Source: RGIG4608 sp964413365 (GTDB lineage: Bacteria; Bacillota; Clostridia; Oscillospirales; CAG-272). Taken from it: 64,000 bases of DNA. Under the pieces are notes generated by a model that did not search any database, was not told where the DNA came from, and was given only the letters and a program-made list of their open reading frames with translations. Shown one piece after another: positions 7,891-15,993 of the stretch. Numbering within the stretch: position 1 is the stretch's first letter; each line of letters begins with the position of its first letter. A program made the position numbers and the translations under genes. Where the stretch lies: assembly GCA_964413365.1 (NCBI GenBank), contig CAYPRM010000006.1, positions 1-64,000 of the forward strand, given 5' to 3'.

Positions 7891-8451
7891 TTAATTTTTA
7901 AGCTCACCGAGCTTTGCCGCGATGGACTTCATATCCTCGAGCATTTCTTCCTTCTTGCGGGGATCGCGAAGCAGGAGAGCAGGATGATATACGGCGGTGA
8001 TGAGGAAACTGCCCCTCTGCACCCATGTCCCGTGCTCACGTGTGATGCGATAGTCGGGGCTGATCAATCTCTGCGCGGCGATCCTGCCGAGGCAAACTAT
8101 TATTCTCGGCTTGACAAGGCGCACCTGCTCACGCAGATAGTCCATGCACGCATCCTCCTCAGCAGGGAGAGGATCTCTGTTCTTCGGCGGACGGCATTTC
8201 AGTATGTTTGCAATGTAGACGCTCTCGCGCGGAATGTCGACCGCGAGCAGATATTTGTCAAGAAGCTGCCCTGCCCTGCCGACAAAGGGCGTTCCGCTCA
8301 GATCCTCACGCTCACCCGGCGCTTCGCCGATGAACATAATATCCGCATTACGGTCTCCTGCACCGAATACGCAGTTAGTTCGCGTACTGTGCAGCTCGCA
8401 CCTCTCGCATTTAGCGCAAGCCTCATAAAGCTCGTCCCACGTCTTGCTCAT
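7891..8451 (-). CDS. Uracil-DNA glycosylase, 4Fe-4S family 4
   Basis: Cytosolic base-excision repair enzyme of 186 residues that removes uracil from DNA. It has the family-4 motif G-E-A-P-G-E-R-E-D near residues 40-48, then G-x-P-F-V-G-R-A-G, and Y-H-P-A near 160. The iron-sulfur cysteines are visible: C-A-K-C-E-R-C near 12-18, L-K-C-R-P-P near 85 and V-C-L-G near 108. The start at 8451 is chosen because GGAGG lies 7 bp upstream; the longer ORF (to 8487) reads through a leader hairpin. First gene of an operon with the downstream carboxypeptidase. Confidence 0.9.
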   Translation of the reverse strand: MSKTWDELYEACAKCERCELHSTRTNCVFGAGDRNADIMFIGEAPGEREDLSGTPFVGRAGQLLDKYLLAVDIPRESVYIANILKCRPPKNRDPLPAEEDACMDYLREQVRLVKPRIIVCLGRIAAQRLISPDYRITREHGTWVQRGSFLITAVYHPALLLRDPRKKEEMLEDMKSIAAKLGELKN

Positions 8452-8496
8452 ACCATAACCTCCAAAAAGCCCTGCCGAAGGGCGCATTTATATTTT

Positions 8497-8525
8497 ATTA
8501 TACCAAATTACGCACCACTTTTCAA
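8497..8525 (-). promoter_or_regulatory. sigma-A promoter of udg-dacA
   Basis: Minus strand TTGAAA (8520-8525), 17-bp spacer, TATAAT (8497-8502). A small hairpin (GCCCT ... AGGGC) lies in the leader at about 8469-8483. Confidence 0.75.
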
Positions 8526-8636
8526 GAGGGTGAGAAAAAGTAAGGGGGGATTTTACAAATTTTTTTGCATCATTCGCGATTTGAGGCAGGGCGGCTCATT
8601 TTATTTCCGTTTTCCCTCCCATTTTTGAAGTTTTTA

Positions 8637-8665
8637 TTGACTTTTCGGTCAAATTATAGTATCAT
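8637..8665 (+). promoter_or_regulatory. sigma-A promoter of the ABC importer operon
   Basis: TTGACT (8637-8642), 17-bp spacer, TATCAT (8660-8665). The predicted start (about 8672) lies only some 8 nt before the first ATG of the permease gene. Confidence 0.6.
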
Positions 8666-8679
8666 TATTATGAAAAAAT

Positions 8680-9603
8680 ATGCTCACAAGGCTGGTGAAA
8701 AATTTGAAGCTAAATAAAAATCTGAAGGGCTGGCTATACCTGCTCCCTGCGTTCGCGTTTGTGGCGGTATTTATGCTCTATCCCCTCGTTGACGTTCTGA
8801 TATACTCCCTTGAGGAGGGCTACGACTTCGTGTCGGGCACGTCGTGGGGCGTGGGGCCTTACAATTACAGCTATGTCCTCCACGATCCGTATTTTCTTCA
8901 GGCTCTGAAGAACACATTTCTGCTCGTTGTGATCACCGTGCCCGTCTCCACCCTGCTCGCACTCGCGATATCCGTATCCCTCTCGAGGATCAAGTGGCTC
9001 AGGCGCGCATATCAGACGATATTCTTCCTGCCCTACGTTACGAACACCCTTGCGGTGGGACTCGTATTTATGATACTTTTCAAGCGCACGGCGTACAGCG
9101 ACGGACTCGTCAATTTCATTATCACGAGCCTTGGCGGCAGAGCCATCGACTTTATCGACGGCGCATATTGGGCAAAGATGCTCGTGCTGTGCATCTACAC
9201 CGTTTGGGTGGTCCTACCGTTCAAGATCCTTATACTCACAAGTGCGCTCGCCTCCGTTGACGAGACCTATTACAACGCGGCTCGCATCGACGGAACGCCC
9301 GAAAGCAGGATGTTCAGGCGTATCACGCTCCCGATGATCTCGCCGACGATATCGTATCTCGTGATAACGGGCTTTATCGGTGCTTTTAAGGCGTACAGCG
9401 ATGCGGTAGCGCTCTTTGGAACGGAGCTTAATCTCGCGGGAATGAACACCATTGTCGGCTACGTCTACGATATGCTCTACGGGGACGGCGGCGGATATCC
9501 ATCCTTTGCGTCCGCGGCGGCTATAATACTTTTCTGCATAGTTCTGACGATCACCTGCATAAATCTGATCGTCAGCCGACGCCACGTTCACTACGGAAGA
9601 TAG
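8680..9603 (+). CDS. Carbohydrate ABC transporter permease (MalF/UgpA type)
   Basis: Inner permease of a binding-protein-dependent sugar importer, 307 residues, about six transmembrane helices beginning near residue 18. The cytoplasmic EAA loop that contacts the ATPase is seen near 195-215 (E-T-Y-Y-N-A-A-R-I-D-G-T). An in-frame stop (TGA 8671) directly upstream forces the start to ATG 8680 or later; there is no Shine-Dalgarno and the promoter is very close, so the message may be nearly leaderless. It is followed by the partner permease (12 bp) and a binding protein. The sugar cannot be told from sequence; glycerol-3-phosphate, oligosaccharides or monosaccharides are all transported by this family. 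Confidence 0.9.
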   Translation: MLTRLVKNLKLNKNLKGWLYLLPAFAFVAVFMLYPLVDVLIYSLEEGYDFVSGTSWGVGPYNYSYVLHDPYFLQALKNTFLLVVITVPVSTLLALAISVSLSRIKWLRRAYQTIFFLPYVTNTLAVGLVFMILFKRTAYSDGLVNFIITSLGGRAIDFIDGAYWAKMLVLCIYTVWVVLPFKILILTSALASVDETYYNAARIDGTPESRMFRRITLPMISPTISYLVITGFIGAFKAYSDAVALFGTELNLAGMNTIVGYVYDMLYGDGGGYPSFASAAAIILFCIVLTITCINLIVSRRHVHYGR

Positions 9604-9615
9604 GCAGGTACAGAT

Positions 9616-10515
9616 ATGGTCAAAACAGACAAAGCAAATAAAACGAGTGATATGGATATAAAGCGTGCCAAGCACACCTCAACCGCCCTCACCGTGCTGA
9701 AAACGGCTCTGCGGTATTTTGGGCTGACGCTCTGGGCGATCGCAGTCCTGTTTCCATTCTATTGGATGCTGATATCATCCTTCAAAAGCTTCTCGGAATA
9801 CAGCTCGGAGACCGTACCGCGCTTCTTCCCGAGGATATTCACGCTCGAAAATTACGTTGAGGCATTCACAGCCGTGCCGCTCGCACGCTACCTGCTCAAC
9901 ACGCTCATATTCACCGTAGCCACCACGGCGATAATGCTCGTTGTGATCACGCTTGCGGCATTCGCATTTGCAAGGCTCGAGTTCGCAGGCAAAAATCTTG
10001 CCTTCACGCTCCTGCTCGCACTGATGATGATACCGAATGAGCTTGTTATAATCACGAATTATGTTACGGTGACGGAGCTTGACCTGCGCAACACCTTTAC
10101 AGGTCTGATCCTCCCCTCGGTAACGTCGATATTCTATCTCTACCTGCTCAAGGAGGCGTTCGCACAGATACCCGACGAGCTATATCTCGCCGCACAGGTC
10201 GACGGATCGGGCGATTTCGGCTATCTTATGCACGTCATGATACCTATAAGCAGTCCGACGATAGTTACGATACTCATACTCAAGGTCATAGAGTGCTGGA
10301 ATTCCTATGTCTGGCCACGGCTCGTAACGGACGATGAAGCGTATTTCCTCGTCTCGGGCGGTATACAGTCCATACGTGAGAACGGATTTGGACGCGACAA
10401 CATTCCTGCAATGATGGCGGCGGTAGTTATAATCTCGCTTCCCCTTATCGTGCTCTTCCTCATATTCAAGGACAGGATAATGGCAGGCGTCGCACAGGGA
10501 GGTACGAAGGGATGA
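9616..10515 (+). CDS. Carbohydrate ABC transporter permease (MalG/UgpE type)
   Basis: Second permease of the importer, 299 residues. A polar N-terminal tail of about 30 residues precedes six predicted helices; the EAA loop P-D-E-L-Y-L-A-A-Q-V-D-G is near residues 192-203, and F-P-F-Y-W-M-L-I-S-S-F-K-S near 46-58 is the typical MalG-group opening. It overlaps the start of the binding-protein gene by 4 bp (ATGA), indicating coupled translation. No ATPase gene is in the operon, so a shared MsmX-like ATPase encoded elsewhere is expected, as is usual for Firmicute sugar importers. Confidence 0.92.
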   Translation: MVKTDKANKTSDMDIKRAKHTSTALTVLKTALRYFGLTLWAIAVLFPFYWMLISSFKSFSEYSSETVPRFFPRIFTLENYVEAFTAVPLARYLLNTLIFTVATTAIMLVVITLAAFAFARLEFAGKNLAFTLLLALMMIPNELVIITNYVTVTELDLRNTFTGLILPSVTSIFYLYLLKEAFAQIPDELYLAAQVDGSGDFGYLMHVMIPISSPTIVTILILKVIECWNSYVWPRLVTDDEAYFLVSGGIQSIRENGFGRDNIPAMMAAVVIISLPLIVLFLIFKDRIMAGVAQGGTKG

Positions 10516-12101
10516 AAAAGACTTATCTGAGGGTATTAGCGTTCCTTCTCGCCCTGCTCTTCGTGGCGATCCCCCTCGCCTCCTGCCACAGACGCCACGT
10601 CAGTCCTGAGCCGACAGTCCCCGAGGGCTTTGACGAGGCTCAAGTATACGAGATAACGTTCTGGGCGAAGAACGAGAACAACAAGTCCCAGCGCGACGTT
10701 TACGAGGCGGCGGTGGCGGCATTTGAGGAGCTATACCCAAACATCAAGGTAACTCTCCGCAACTTCATCGACTACAACGATATATACAAGGACGTGATAA
10801 CGAACATCTCGACGAACACCACGCCGAACGTCTGCATAACCTACCCCGACCACATTGCAACGTATCTTGAGGGCGAGAACGTGGTCGTGGCACTCGATGC
10901 ATTTATCGAGGATGCAGAATACGGGCTTGGCGGCTCGGCACTTCGCTTTGACGGCGTTCGGAGAGACGAGATAGTGTCCGAATTTCTCTCGGAATGTGTG
11001 ATAGACGGCAGGCAGTACGGGCTTCCCTTCATGCGCTCGACCGAGATCTGCTACGTCAACAGGACGCTCCTTGAATCCCTCGGATACGAGCTTCCCGAAA
11101 CGCTCACGTGGGATTTTGTCTGGGAAGTCAGCGAGCATGCGATGTCGCTCGGCAAGGTCGAGAAGGACGGCAAGCGTGTCTATGCGGCGAACGGGCAGAC
11201 TGTTTTCATTCCCTTTATTTACAAATCGACGGATAATATGATGATCTCGATGCTCCGTCAGCTCGATGCGCCCTATTCCGACGCGGACGGGAATATAGGG
11301 ATCTTCGCTGACAGCACAAAGGATCTGCTCAAGGATATTTCCTCGCACGCAAGCAGCGGTGCGTTCTCGACCTTCAAGATCAAGGGCTATCCCGCAAACT
11401 TCCTCAATGCGGGGCAGTGCATTTTTGCGATAGACTCCTCTGCAGGCTCGACTTGGATGGGCTCGGATGCTCCGCTGATCGACATTGCCGAGGATAAGCT
11501 CGTGAGCTTTGAGACCGCGGTCATGACCATTCCGCAATACGATGCGGAGTCGCCGAAAATGATCTCGCAGGGCCCCTCAATCTGCATATTCAACAAGGAG
11601 GACAGCGGTGAGGTGCTCGCGTCATGGCTCTTTGCGCAGTTTCTTCTCACGAACGAGGTGCAGATAGCGTACTCGCAGACCGAGGGCTATGTCCCCGTCA
11701 CGGAGAAGGCGCAGAGCTCTGCGGAATTTCTCGACTACCTCTCCCGTGCAGGTGAGGACAACGATCTCCACTACAAGGTGAAGATCGACTCCGTGAAGCT
11801 CCTTATCGACAACACGGAAAACACCTTCACCGCCCCCGTATTCAACGGCTCGACCTCCCTGCGCTCCGCGTCGGGTGAGCTGATCGAGAGCGTTTGCAAG
11901 GATAAGCGTGCGGACGATGAGTACCTCGACGAGCTTATGCGCAGGATAATGTCCCTATACAAGCTCGACAGGATCTCAGAGCAGCCGCTGGGAGATCTGC
12001 CCGAGGAGTCCGTCATTCTGCTCTCCGCTCTCGGCGTTTTCTGGTGCGGAATGGGCATATTTGCACTTATCGGATATATCAGAAAAAGAAAAATACGATA
12101 A
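10512..12101 (+). CDS. ABC transporter substrate-binding lipoprotein with C-terminal membrane helix
   Basis: Extracellular solute-binding protein (family 1 type) of 529 residues. The signal peptide ends in the lipobox L-A-S-C, with lipidated Cys25. The mature part starts with the typical Y-E-I-T-F-W-A-K-N-E-N-N-K and continues F-E-E-L-Y-P-N-I-K-V-T; the two-lobe fold fills about residues 45-485. Unusually, residues about 500-522 form a hydrophobic helix followed by a basic R-K-R-K tail, so the protein may be anchored at both ends. It overlaps the upstream permease gene by 4 bp. In this family the protein sets the importer's specificity; the ligand is unknown. Confidence 0.85.
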   Translation: MKKTYLRVLAFLLALLFVAIPLASCHRRHVSPEPTVPEGFDEAQVYEITFWAKNENNKSQRDVYEAAVAAFEELYPNIKVTLRNFIDYNDIYKDVITNISTNTTPNVCITYPDHIATYLEGENVVVALDAFIEDAEYGLGGSALRFDGVRRDEIVSEFLSECVIDGRQYGLPFMRSTEICYVNRTLLESLGYELPETLTWDFVWEVSEHAMSLGKVEKDGKRVYAANGQTVFIPFIYKSTDNMMISMLRQLDAPYSDADGNIGIFADSTKDLLKDISSHASSGAFSTFKIKGYPANFLNAGQCIFAIDSSAGSTWMGSDAPLIDIAEDKLVSFETAVMTIPQYDAESPKMISQGPSICIFNKEDSGEVLASWLFAQFLLTNEVQIAYSQTEGYVPVTEKAQSSAEFLDYLSRAGEDNDLHYKVKIDSVKLLIDNTENTFTAPVFNGSTSLRSASGELIESVCKDKRADDEYLDELMRRIMSLYKLDRISEQPLGDLPEESVILLSALGVFWCGMGIFALIGYIRKRKIR

Positions 12102-12105
12102 AATA

Positions 12106-12133
12106 TTGACATTTTGCAAAAATCGTGTATAAT
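12106..12133 (+). promoter_or_regulatory. sigma-A promoter of the OB-fold lipoprotein gene
   Basis: TTGACA (12106-12111), 16-bp spacer, TATAAT (12128-12133), immediately after the stop of the binding-protein gene. The next gene is therefore transcribed separately. Confidence 0.8.
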
Positions 12134-12173
12134 GTGTAGTGTAAAATACTTTTCCATAAAGGAGAAACTGAAA

Positions 12174-12878
12174 ATGAAAAAAATAATTTGCTTACTCGCG
12201 ATTGCATGCGTAATGCTCACGCTTGTTGCCTGCCCCGAGCCGGAGCCGGAGGTAAAGCCCCTCACACACAGCGAGTATATCGCCGCTGAGGATGGTGCTG
12301 AGGTTACCGTTGAGGCGTATGTTCAGGGACACCAGTCCTGGTGGTTCGATGATGAGGCCGGAATGGGCAAGATCACCATCTACGCTCAGGACAAGGACGG
12401 CGGATACTTCATTTATGAGGCTTCCTGCACCGAGGAGATCTCTAAGAGACTTACCGCAGGTACAAAGATCAGAGTTACGGGCACCAAGTCCACGTGGGCA
12501 GGTGAGGTCGAGATAACGAACGCCACGATCGAGGTCGTCGGCGGAGATACATTTGTACCCACTCCCTGTGATGTTACCTCGCTTCTCGGCAAGGATGAGC
12601 TTATCGACCATCAGAATGAGTTTGTTGTCTTCAAAGGACTTGTTTTCAAGGGAATTGAGTACAAGAACGGCTCGCGCGGAAATGATATCTACGTAACATT
12701 TGAGCACGAGGGAAAGACATACAGCTTCTGCGTTGAGAGCTATCTCACAGGTCCCGACTCCAAGACATATCTCGATGTTGAGGCACTTGTTGCGGATCAG
12801 GTCGTTGACGTTGAGGGCTTCCTCTATTGGTATGAGGGTGTAAATACCCACATTACAGGCGTTACGGTCGTAGAGTGA
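12174..12878 (+). CDS. Secreted lipoprotein with OB-fold-like repeats, function unknown
   Basis: A 234-residue lipoprotein: signal peptide with lipobox L-V-A-C (Cys20) followed by a Pro/Glu-rich spacer. The rest appears as two similar beta-rich halves. The first (about 35-125) contains V-T-V-E-A-Y-V-Q-G and I-R-V-T-G-T-K, and the second (about 135-234) contains F-V-V-F-K-G-L-V-F-K-G and V-V-D-V-E-G-F-L-Y-W. Both patterns are typical of OB-fold domains found in clostridial secreted proteins of unknown role. The ATG at 12174 has AAAGGAG upstream; the in-frame ATG at 12114 lies in the promoter. It is monocistronic and ends in a strong terminator. Confidence 0.75.
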   Translation: MKKIICLLAIACVMLTLVACPEPEPEVKPLTHSEYIAAEDGAEVTVEAYVQGHQSWWFDDEAGMGKITIYAQDKDGGYFIYEASCTEEISKRLTAGTKIRVTGTKSTWAGEVEITNATIEVVGGDTFVPTPCDVTSLLGKDELIDHQNEFVVFKGLVFKGIEYKNGSRGNDIYVTFEHEGKTYSFCVESYLTGPDSKTYLDVEALVADQVVDVEGFLYWYEGVNTHITGVTVVE

Positions 12879-12898
12879 TCGAAGCTCAACTACATAAT

Positions 12899-12935
12899 AA
12901 AAATCGACAAAGGCTTGCCTTTGTCGATTTTTTTG
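12899..12935 (+). terminator. Intrinsic terminator
   Basis: Hairpin AAATCGACAAAGG / CCTTTGTCGATTT with a following run of T; ends the OB-fold lipoprotein transcript. Confidence 0.85.
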
Positions 12936-13000
12936 GTTTGTGCGGTGCTAACCGTTGATTGGCAAGACGATATGCCGCTTCGCGACGAGGGGGAGAAAAT

Positions 13001-13034
13001 ACCACCCCAACGGAGATATATCCATTGGGGTGGT
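13001..13034. terminator. Perfect inverted repeat, possible terminator
   Basis: ACCACCCCAA (13001-13010) and TTGGGGTGGT (13025-13034) form a perfect 10-bp stem. It lies downstream of the minus-strand lipoprotein gene but has only a weak T-tract (ATTTT) on that strand. Confidence 0.45.
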
Positions 13035-13114
13035 TAAATTACGTATTAAAATTAAATATATCAATTCGTCGCTTTAGTCAATTCATCAAGGATTATTTTG
13101 ACGCTTTTTTGCTC

Positions 13115-13630
13115 TTATCCAAAATGCTTATTGACGTAGCTGAGGTCGGTTGCGGAGCTGACGCGCTCGAACCCGATGGAGATCGTATAATCGACCTGCA
13201 ACGTGCCCTCAAAGGGATTTCCCTTCCACTTCGTTCTTGTGGCGTTGAGCTTTCTCTCAAAGAGCTTACAATAGATACCGAACTTTTCATATTCGCCCTT
13301 GCCCTCAAAGTCCACCTCAACGTAGGAATACTTGCCCGGCTCCTCTGTATCCTCGATATAGCGGATCGAAACGGTCCTTGTATACCCTGCTGTTTCATTA
13401 TCGCGATACGCAAAATATCCTGTACTGCCAGAGGAGAGTACCAGATACAGCTCGATCCCGTCCGTTTCAAGTCTATCGACCTTATCGGTGTATTTCGTGA
13501 GCTTATACGTGCCTGACACCTGCTTTATTGTGCCGCTTGAAATTACGTAGCATCCGCTGAAGGCAAGAGTTGACAGCATCAAAATGACAGCGAGTGCAAG
13601 AGAAGCTATTCTTCTTGAATATTTCTTCAT
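13115..13630 (-). CDS. Small lipoprotein, function unknown
   Basis: A 171-residue secreted lipoprotein with a basic N-terminus, a hydrophobic core and the lipobox F-S-G-C (Cys27). The mature part is beta-rich with alternating hydrophobic residues (S-G-T-Y-K-L-T-K-Y, I-E-L-Y-L-V-L-S-S-G-S-T-G-Y-F-A-Y) and resembles a small lipocalin-like or calycin barrel: G-T-Y-K-L near the start and repeated strands are the only support. The start at 13630 has AAAGGAG 9 bp upstream. It has its own promoter and a palindrome at the transcription start, so expression may be regulated. I do not recognise a named family. Confidence 0.75.
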   Translation of the reverse strand: MKKYSRRIASLALAVILMLSTLAFSGCYVISSGTIKQVSGTYKLTKYTDKVDRLETDGIELYLVLSSGSTGYFAYRDNETAGYTRTVSIRYIEDTEEPGKYSYVEVDFEGKGEYEKFGIYCKLFERKLNATRTKWKGNPFEGTLQVDYTISIGFERVSSATDLSYVNKHFG

Positions 13631-13667
13631 AATATTTTTCTCCTTTCGTATTCAGATGCGATAGCTT

Positions 13668-13688
13668 AGGATATAATAAGTATATCCT
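13668..13688. promoter_or_regulatory. Possible operator palindrome
   Basis: AGGATATA-N5-TATATCCT, perfect 8-bp arms, starting at the predicted +1 of the lipoprotein gene. It has the same AGGA...TCCT ends and the same location as the palindrome at 6666-6682. Confidence 0.4.
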
Positions 13689-13694
13689 ACATAT

Positions 13695-13723
13695 ATTTTA
13701 CCACATTATTGCAAATATGTCAA
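13695..13723 (-). promoter_or_regulatory. sigma-A promoter of the small lipoprotein gene
   Basis: Minus strand TTGACA (13718-13723), 17-bp spacer, TAAAAT (13695-13700). Confidence 0.75.
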
Positions 13724-13780
13724 TAGTGTAAATTTTCTCGGGGTATCGGGGAATTTTGTCGGAAATTTTAAGGTTTCTTA

Positions 13781-13809
13781 TTGAAAAATCCCATCTTATG
13801 TGATAAAAT
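13781..13809 (+). promoter_or_regulatory. sigma-A promoter of the serpin gene
   Basis: TTGAAA (13781-13786), 17-bp spacer, TAAAAT (13804-13809). A GC-rich hairpin GGCGGC-N6-GCCGCC follows in the leader (about 13819-13836), just upstream of the ribosome site. Confidence 0.6.
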
Positions 13810-13870
13810 TTAATTGTAGGCGGCCGTGCTGCCGCCGCTTGATATTTATGCTTTTTTTAAGGAGAATGTG

Positions 13871-15193
13871 ATGAAAAGGATCTTATCACTGGTATTAATA
13901 TGCTCAATGTGTCTCTGCCTTTTTTCCTGTATGCCAAATCTGAAGAAATATGCTATCAGGTTTGCGGACGGAGAGGCGAACCTTACCGACGCTGACGCGA
14001 AGGATGCGGAGTACATCGCCTTTATCGGCAAGCTCTCTAAATTTGCGGCAAGGCTCAGTGCAAGCGTCTGGAGCGAGCGTGGGAATGGCACGAATTTCTG
14101 CATTTCTCCCGTAGCGGTATATATGGAGCTTGCTCTTGCCTGCGAGTGCTCCGACGGTGAGACGCGCGACGAGCTGCTCTCCGCAGTCGGCGTTACCTAC
14201 GAGGAGGTGGAGCGATTCACGAGCTATCTCTACTCCTTCACAAACCACACCTACACCTACACCAATGAGGACGACAAAACGCAGAAGGCGGCGACGGGCA
14301 AGCTTTCAAGCTCGCTCTGGCTCGACACCTCCCTGCTTTACAGTCCCTCACGTGTGGAGAGGCTTGCAAGCATCTACAATTCCGACGTTTACGCCGCGTC
14401 CTTCTCGAGCGGTGATGCGGGCAAGATGATAAATCAGTACATTGAATACAAGACCTCGGGCACTACCAAGGGTACACTCAATATATCCAAGGACACGGAT
14501 ATTGCTATGATAAGCACCTTCTATCTCTCCGAGGTATGGAACGCCATCGGCAAGAGCCTTACGCAGTCGCTCGAGACCTATGATTTTCTCGAGACCGACG
14601 GCAACAAGGTCAAGCTTCAGATGCTGAGGAGCGGATATTCCGACGGGCGCGTGGTGGAGACGGACAGCTTTTCGTCCTTCTTCATTGAGACCGAGCACGG
14701 ATACAGGCTTCATTTCATCGTTCCCAAGGACGATTACAAGCTGAAGAGCGTTTTCACGGCAGAGGTCATCTCCTACGTTCTCTCCATAAAGGATCACGGG
14801 CATATTGACGTCGCCGCACGTCAGCTTCACCGCACGAGGGTGATCTTCCCTGCGTTCGAGGCCTCCTTCTCGGGGGATCTCTCGGGTGTGCTCAAGGACA
14901 CCTTCGGCATAAAGAGCCTTTTTGACGCGGAGAGGTGCGATCTCTCGGGCATCACGCAGCAGAATGTACACCTTACCTCCCTGCTCCACGCTTCCGAGAT
15001 AAAGGTCGACAGATCGGGCATTGACGGCAAGCCTGCGACGCTCCCGACAACTCCCTCGACGCCCTCCCTCCCCGACTACGACGAGTATGAGGACGTTTAC
15101 CACGAGCTGATGGTCGACCGCGCGTTCGGCTTCGTTCTCACCGACGCATACGGCACGGTGCTCTATTCGGGTGTGATGAGTAATTTTGAATAA
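13871..15193 (+). CDS. Serpin family serine protease inhibitor, lipoprotein
   Basis: A 440-residue serpin predicted to be surface lipidated: signal peptide with L-F-S-C, Cys20. Serpin landmarks seen: N-F-C-I-S-P-V-A-V-Y-M-E-L-A-L-A-C near the start of the fold; S-S-S-L-W-L; F-Y-L-S-E-V-W; a region L-K-D-T-F-G-I-K-S-L-F-D; V-H-L-T-S-L-L-H-A-S-E-I-K-V just before the reactive loop; and V-D-R-A-F-G-F-V-L-T-D near the C-terminus, matching the serpin D-R-P-F-x-F signature. The reactive loop is unusually rich in Thr, Pro, Ser and acidic residues, so its target is hard to guess and inhibitory action is not certain. The start at 13871 follows AAGGAGAATG. It may be co-transcribed with the SGNH hydrolase 15 bp downstream. 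Confidence 0.85.
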   Translation: MKRILSLVLICSMCLCLFSCMPNLKKYAIRFADGEANLTDADAKDAEYIAFIGKLSKFAARLSASVWSERGNGTNFCISPVAVYMELALACECSDGETRDELLSAVGVTYEEVERFTSYLYSFTNHTYTYTNEDDKTQKAATGKLSSSLWLDTSLLYSPSRVERLASIYNSDVYAASFSSGDAGKMINQYIEYKTSGTTKGTLNISKDTDIAMISTFYLSEVWNAIGKSLTQSLETYDFLETDGNKVKLQMLRSGYSDGRVVETDSFSSFFIETEHGYRLHFIVPKDDYKLKSVFTAEVISYVLSIKDHGHIDVAARQLHRTRVIFPAFEASFSGDLSGVLKDTFGIKSLFDAERCDLSGITQQNVHLTSLLHASEIKVDRSGIDGKPATLPTTPSTPSLPDYDEYEDVYHELMVDRAFGFVLTDAYGTVLYSGVMSNFE

Positions 15194-15208
15194 AAAGTAA
15201 GGAAAAAT

Positions 15209-15946
15209 ATGAAAAAACGAACACGGATAGCTATAATTATTGCCTCGGTGCTCGTTCTGTGCATTGTGGGCGGAGGATTTGGATTTTACTACATGGGATT
15301 TTCGGGGATACACCACCACACCTCTCCCGAGGCAGGGCAGATAAAGGTCGCGTGCGTTGGCGACAGTATCACCTACGGACACGGAATAACGAATTGGAGT
15401 AAAAACAATTACCCCGCACAGCTCGGTGATATTCTCGGCGAGGGCTACCACGTTGAGAACTTCGGCGTCAGCGGAACGACTCTTTCGTACACGGGAGACA
15501 GACCATATATTGAGACCGAGGAATACAGGAGGAGCCTTGAATACGCTGCGGACATTCTCGTGCTCATGCTCGGCTCGAACGATTCAAAGCCGCAGAACTT
15601 CACGGGAAGTGCTGCGTATCTTGCGGATCTCGACGCTCTCATTTCCTCATACAGGGAGTCAAATCCCAACATGAAGATTTATCTCTGCACGCCTGCGACC
15701 GCCTTCTTTCCCGAGGGCATGAGCACGGGCAAGACGAATTTTAACATTCAGCCGAATGCGGTGGTGGAGATACAGTACTACATCATGAGCTACGCCGTAT
15801 CCCACCTTACAGAGATCGAAAACATCATTGACATCCACGATCTCACCTCCACTCACCCCGAGTGGTTCGAGACCGATCTCGTGCACCCCTCGAACGAGGG
15901 AGCGCGTGCTATTGCGGAGGCAGTGGCGAAAAAAATAACAGATTAA
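15209..15946 (+). CDS. SGNH/GDSL hydrolase, membrane-anchored
   Basis: A 245-residue esterase-like protein. One N-terminal transmembrane helix (about 8-30) positions the domain outside the cell. Block I is V-G-D-S-I-T-Y-G with the catalytic Ser near residue 53; the block II Gly and block III G-S-N-D (about 122-125) are present; and block V D-L-V-H-P-S-N-E-G supplies the Asp-x-x-His pair near 226-229. It resembles sialate O-acetylesterase or rhamnogalacturonan acetylesterase-like SGNH enzymes, so carbohydrate deacylation is likely; the substrate is unknown. It lies 15 bp after the serpin gene. Confidence 0.88.
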   Translation: MKKRTRIAIIIASVLVLCIVGGGFGFYYMGFSGIHHHTSPEAGQIKVACVGDSITYGHGITNWSKNNYPAQLGDILGEGYHVENFGVSGTTLSYTGDRPYIETEEYRRSLEYAADILVLMLGSNDSKPQNFTGSAAYLADLDALISSYRESNPNMKIYLCTPATAFFPEGMSTGKTNFNIQPNAVVEIQYYIMSYAVSHLTEIENIIDIHDLTSTHPEWFETDLVHPSNEGARAIAEAVAKKITD

Positions 15947-15993
15947 CAGATAATAGATAACAGATACAATGGCTTTACGAGGTGTTACTTTTT

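Noticed and set aside
12959..13516. 185-codon plus-strand ORF
   Set aside because: Antisense of the small lipoprotein, whose signal peptide, lipobox, ribosome site and promoter are clear.
14348..15451. 367-codon minus-strand ORF
   Set aside because: Antisense of the serpin and SGNH genes; no ribosome site, no recognisable motifs.
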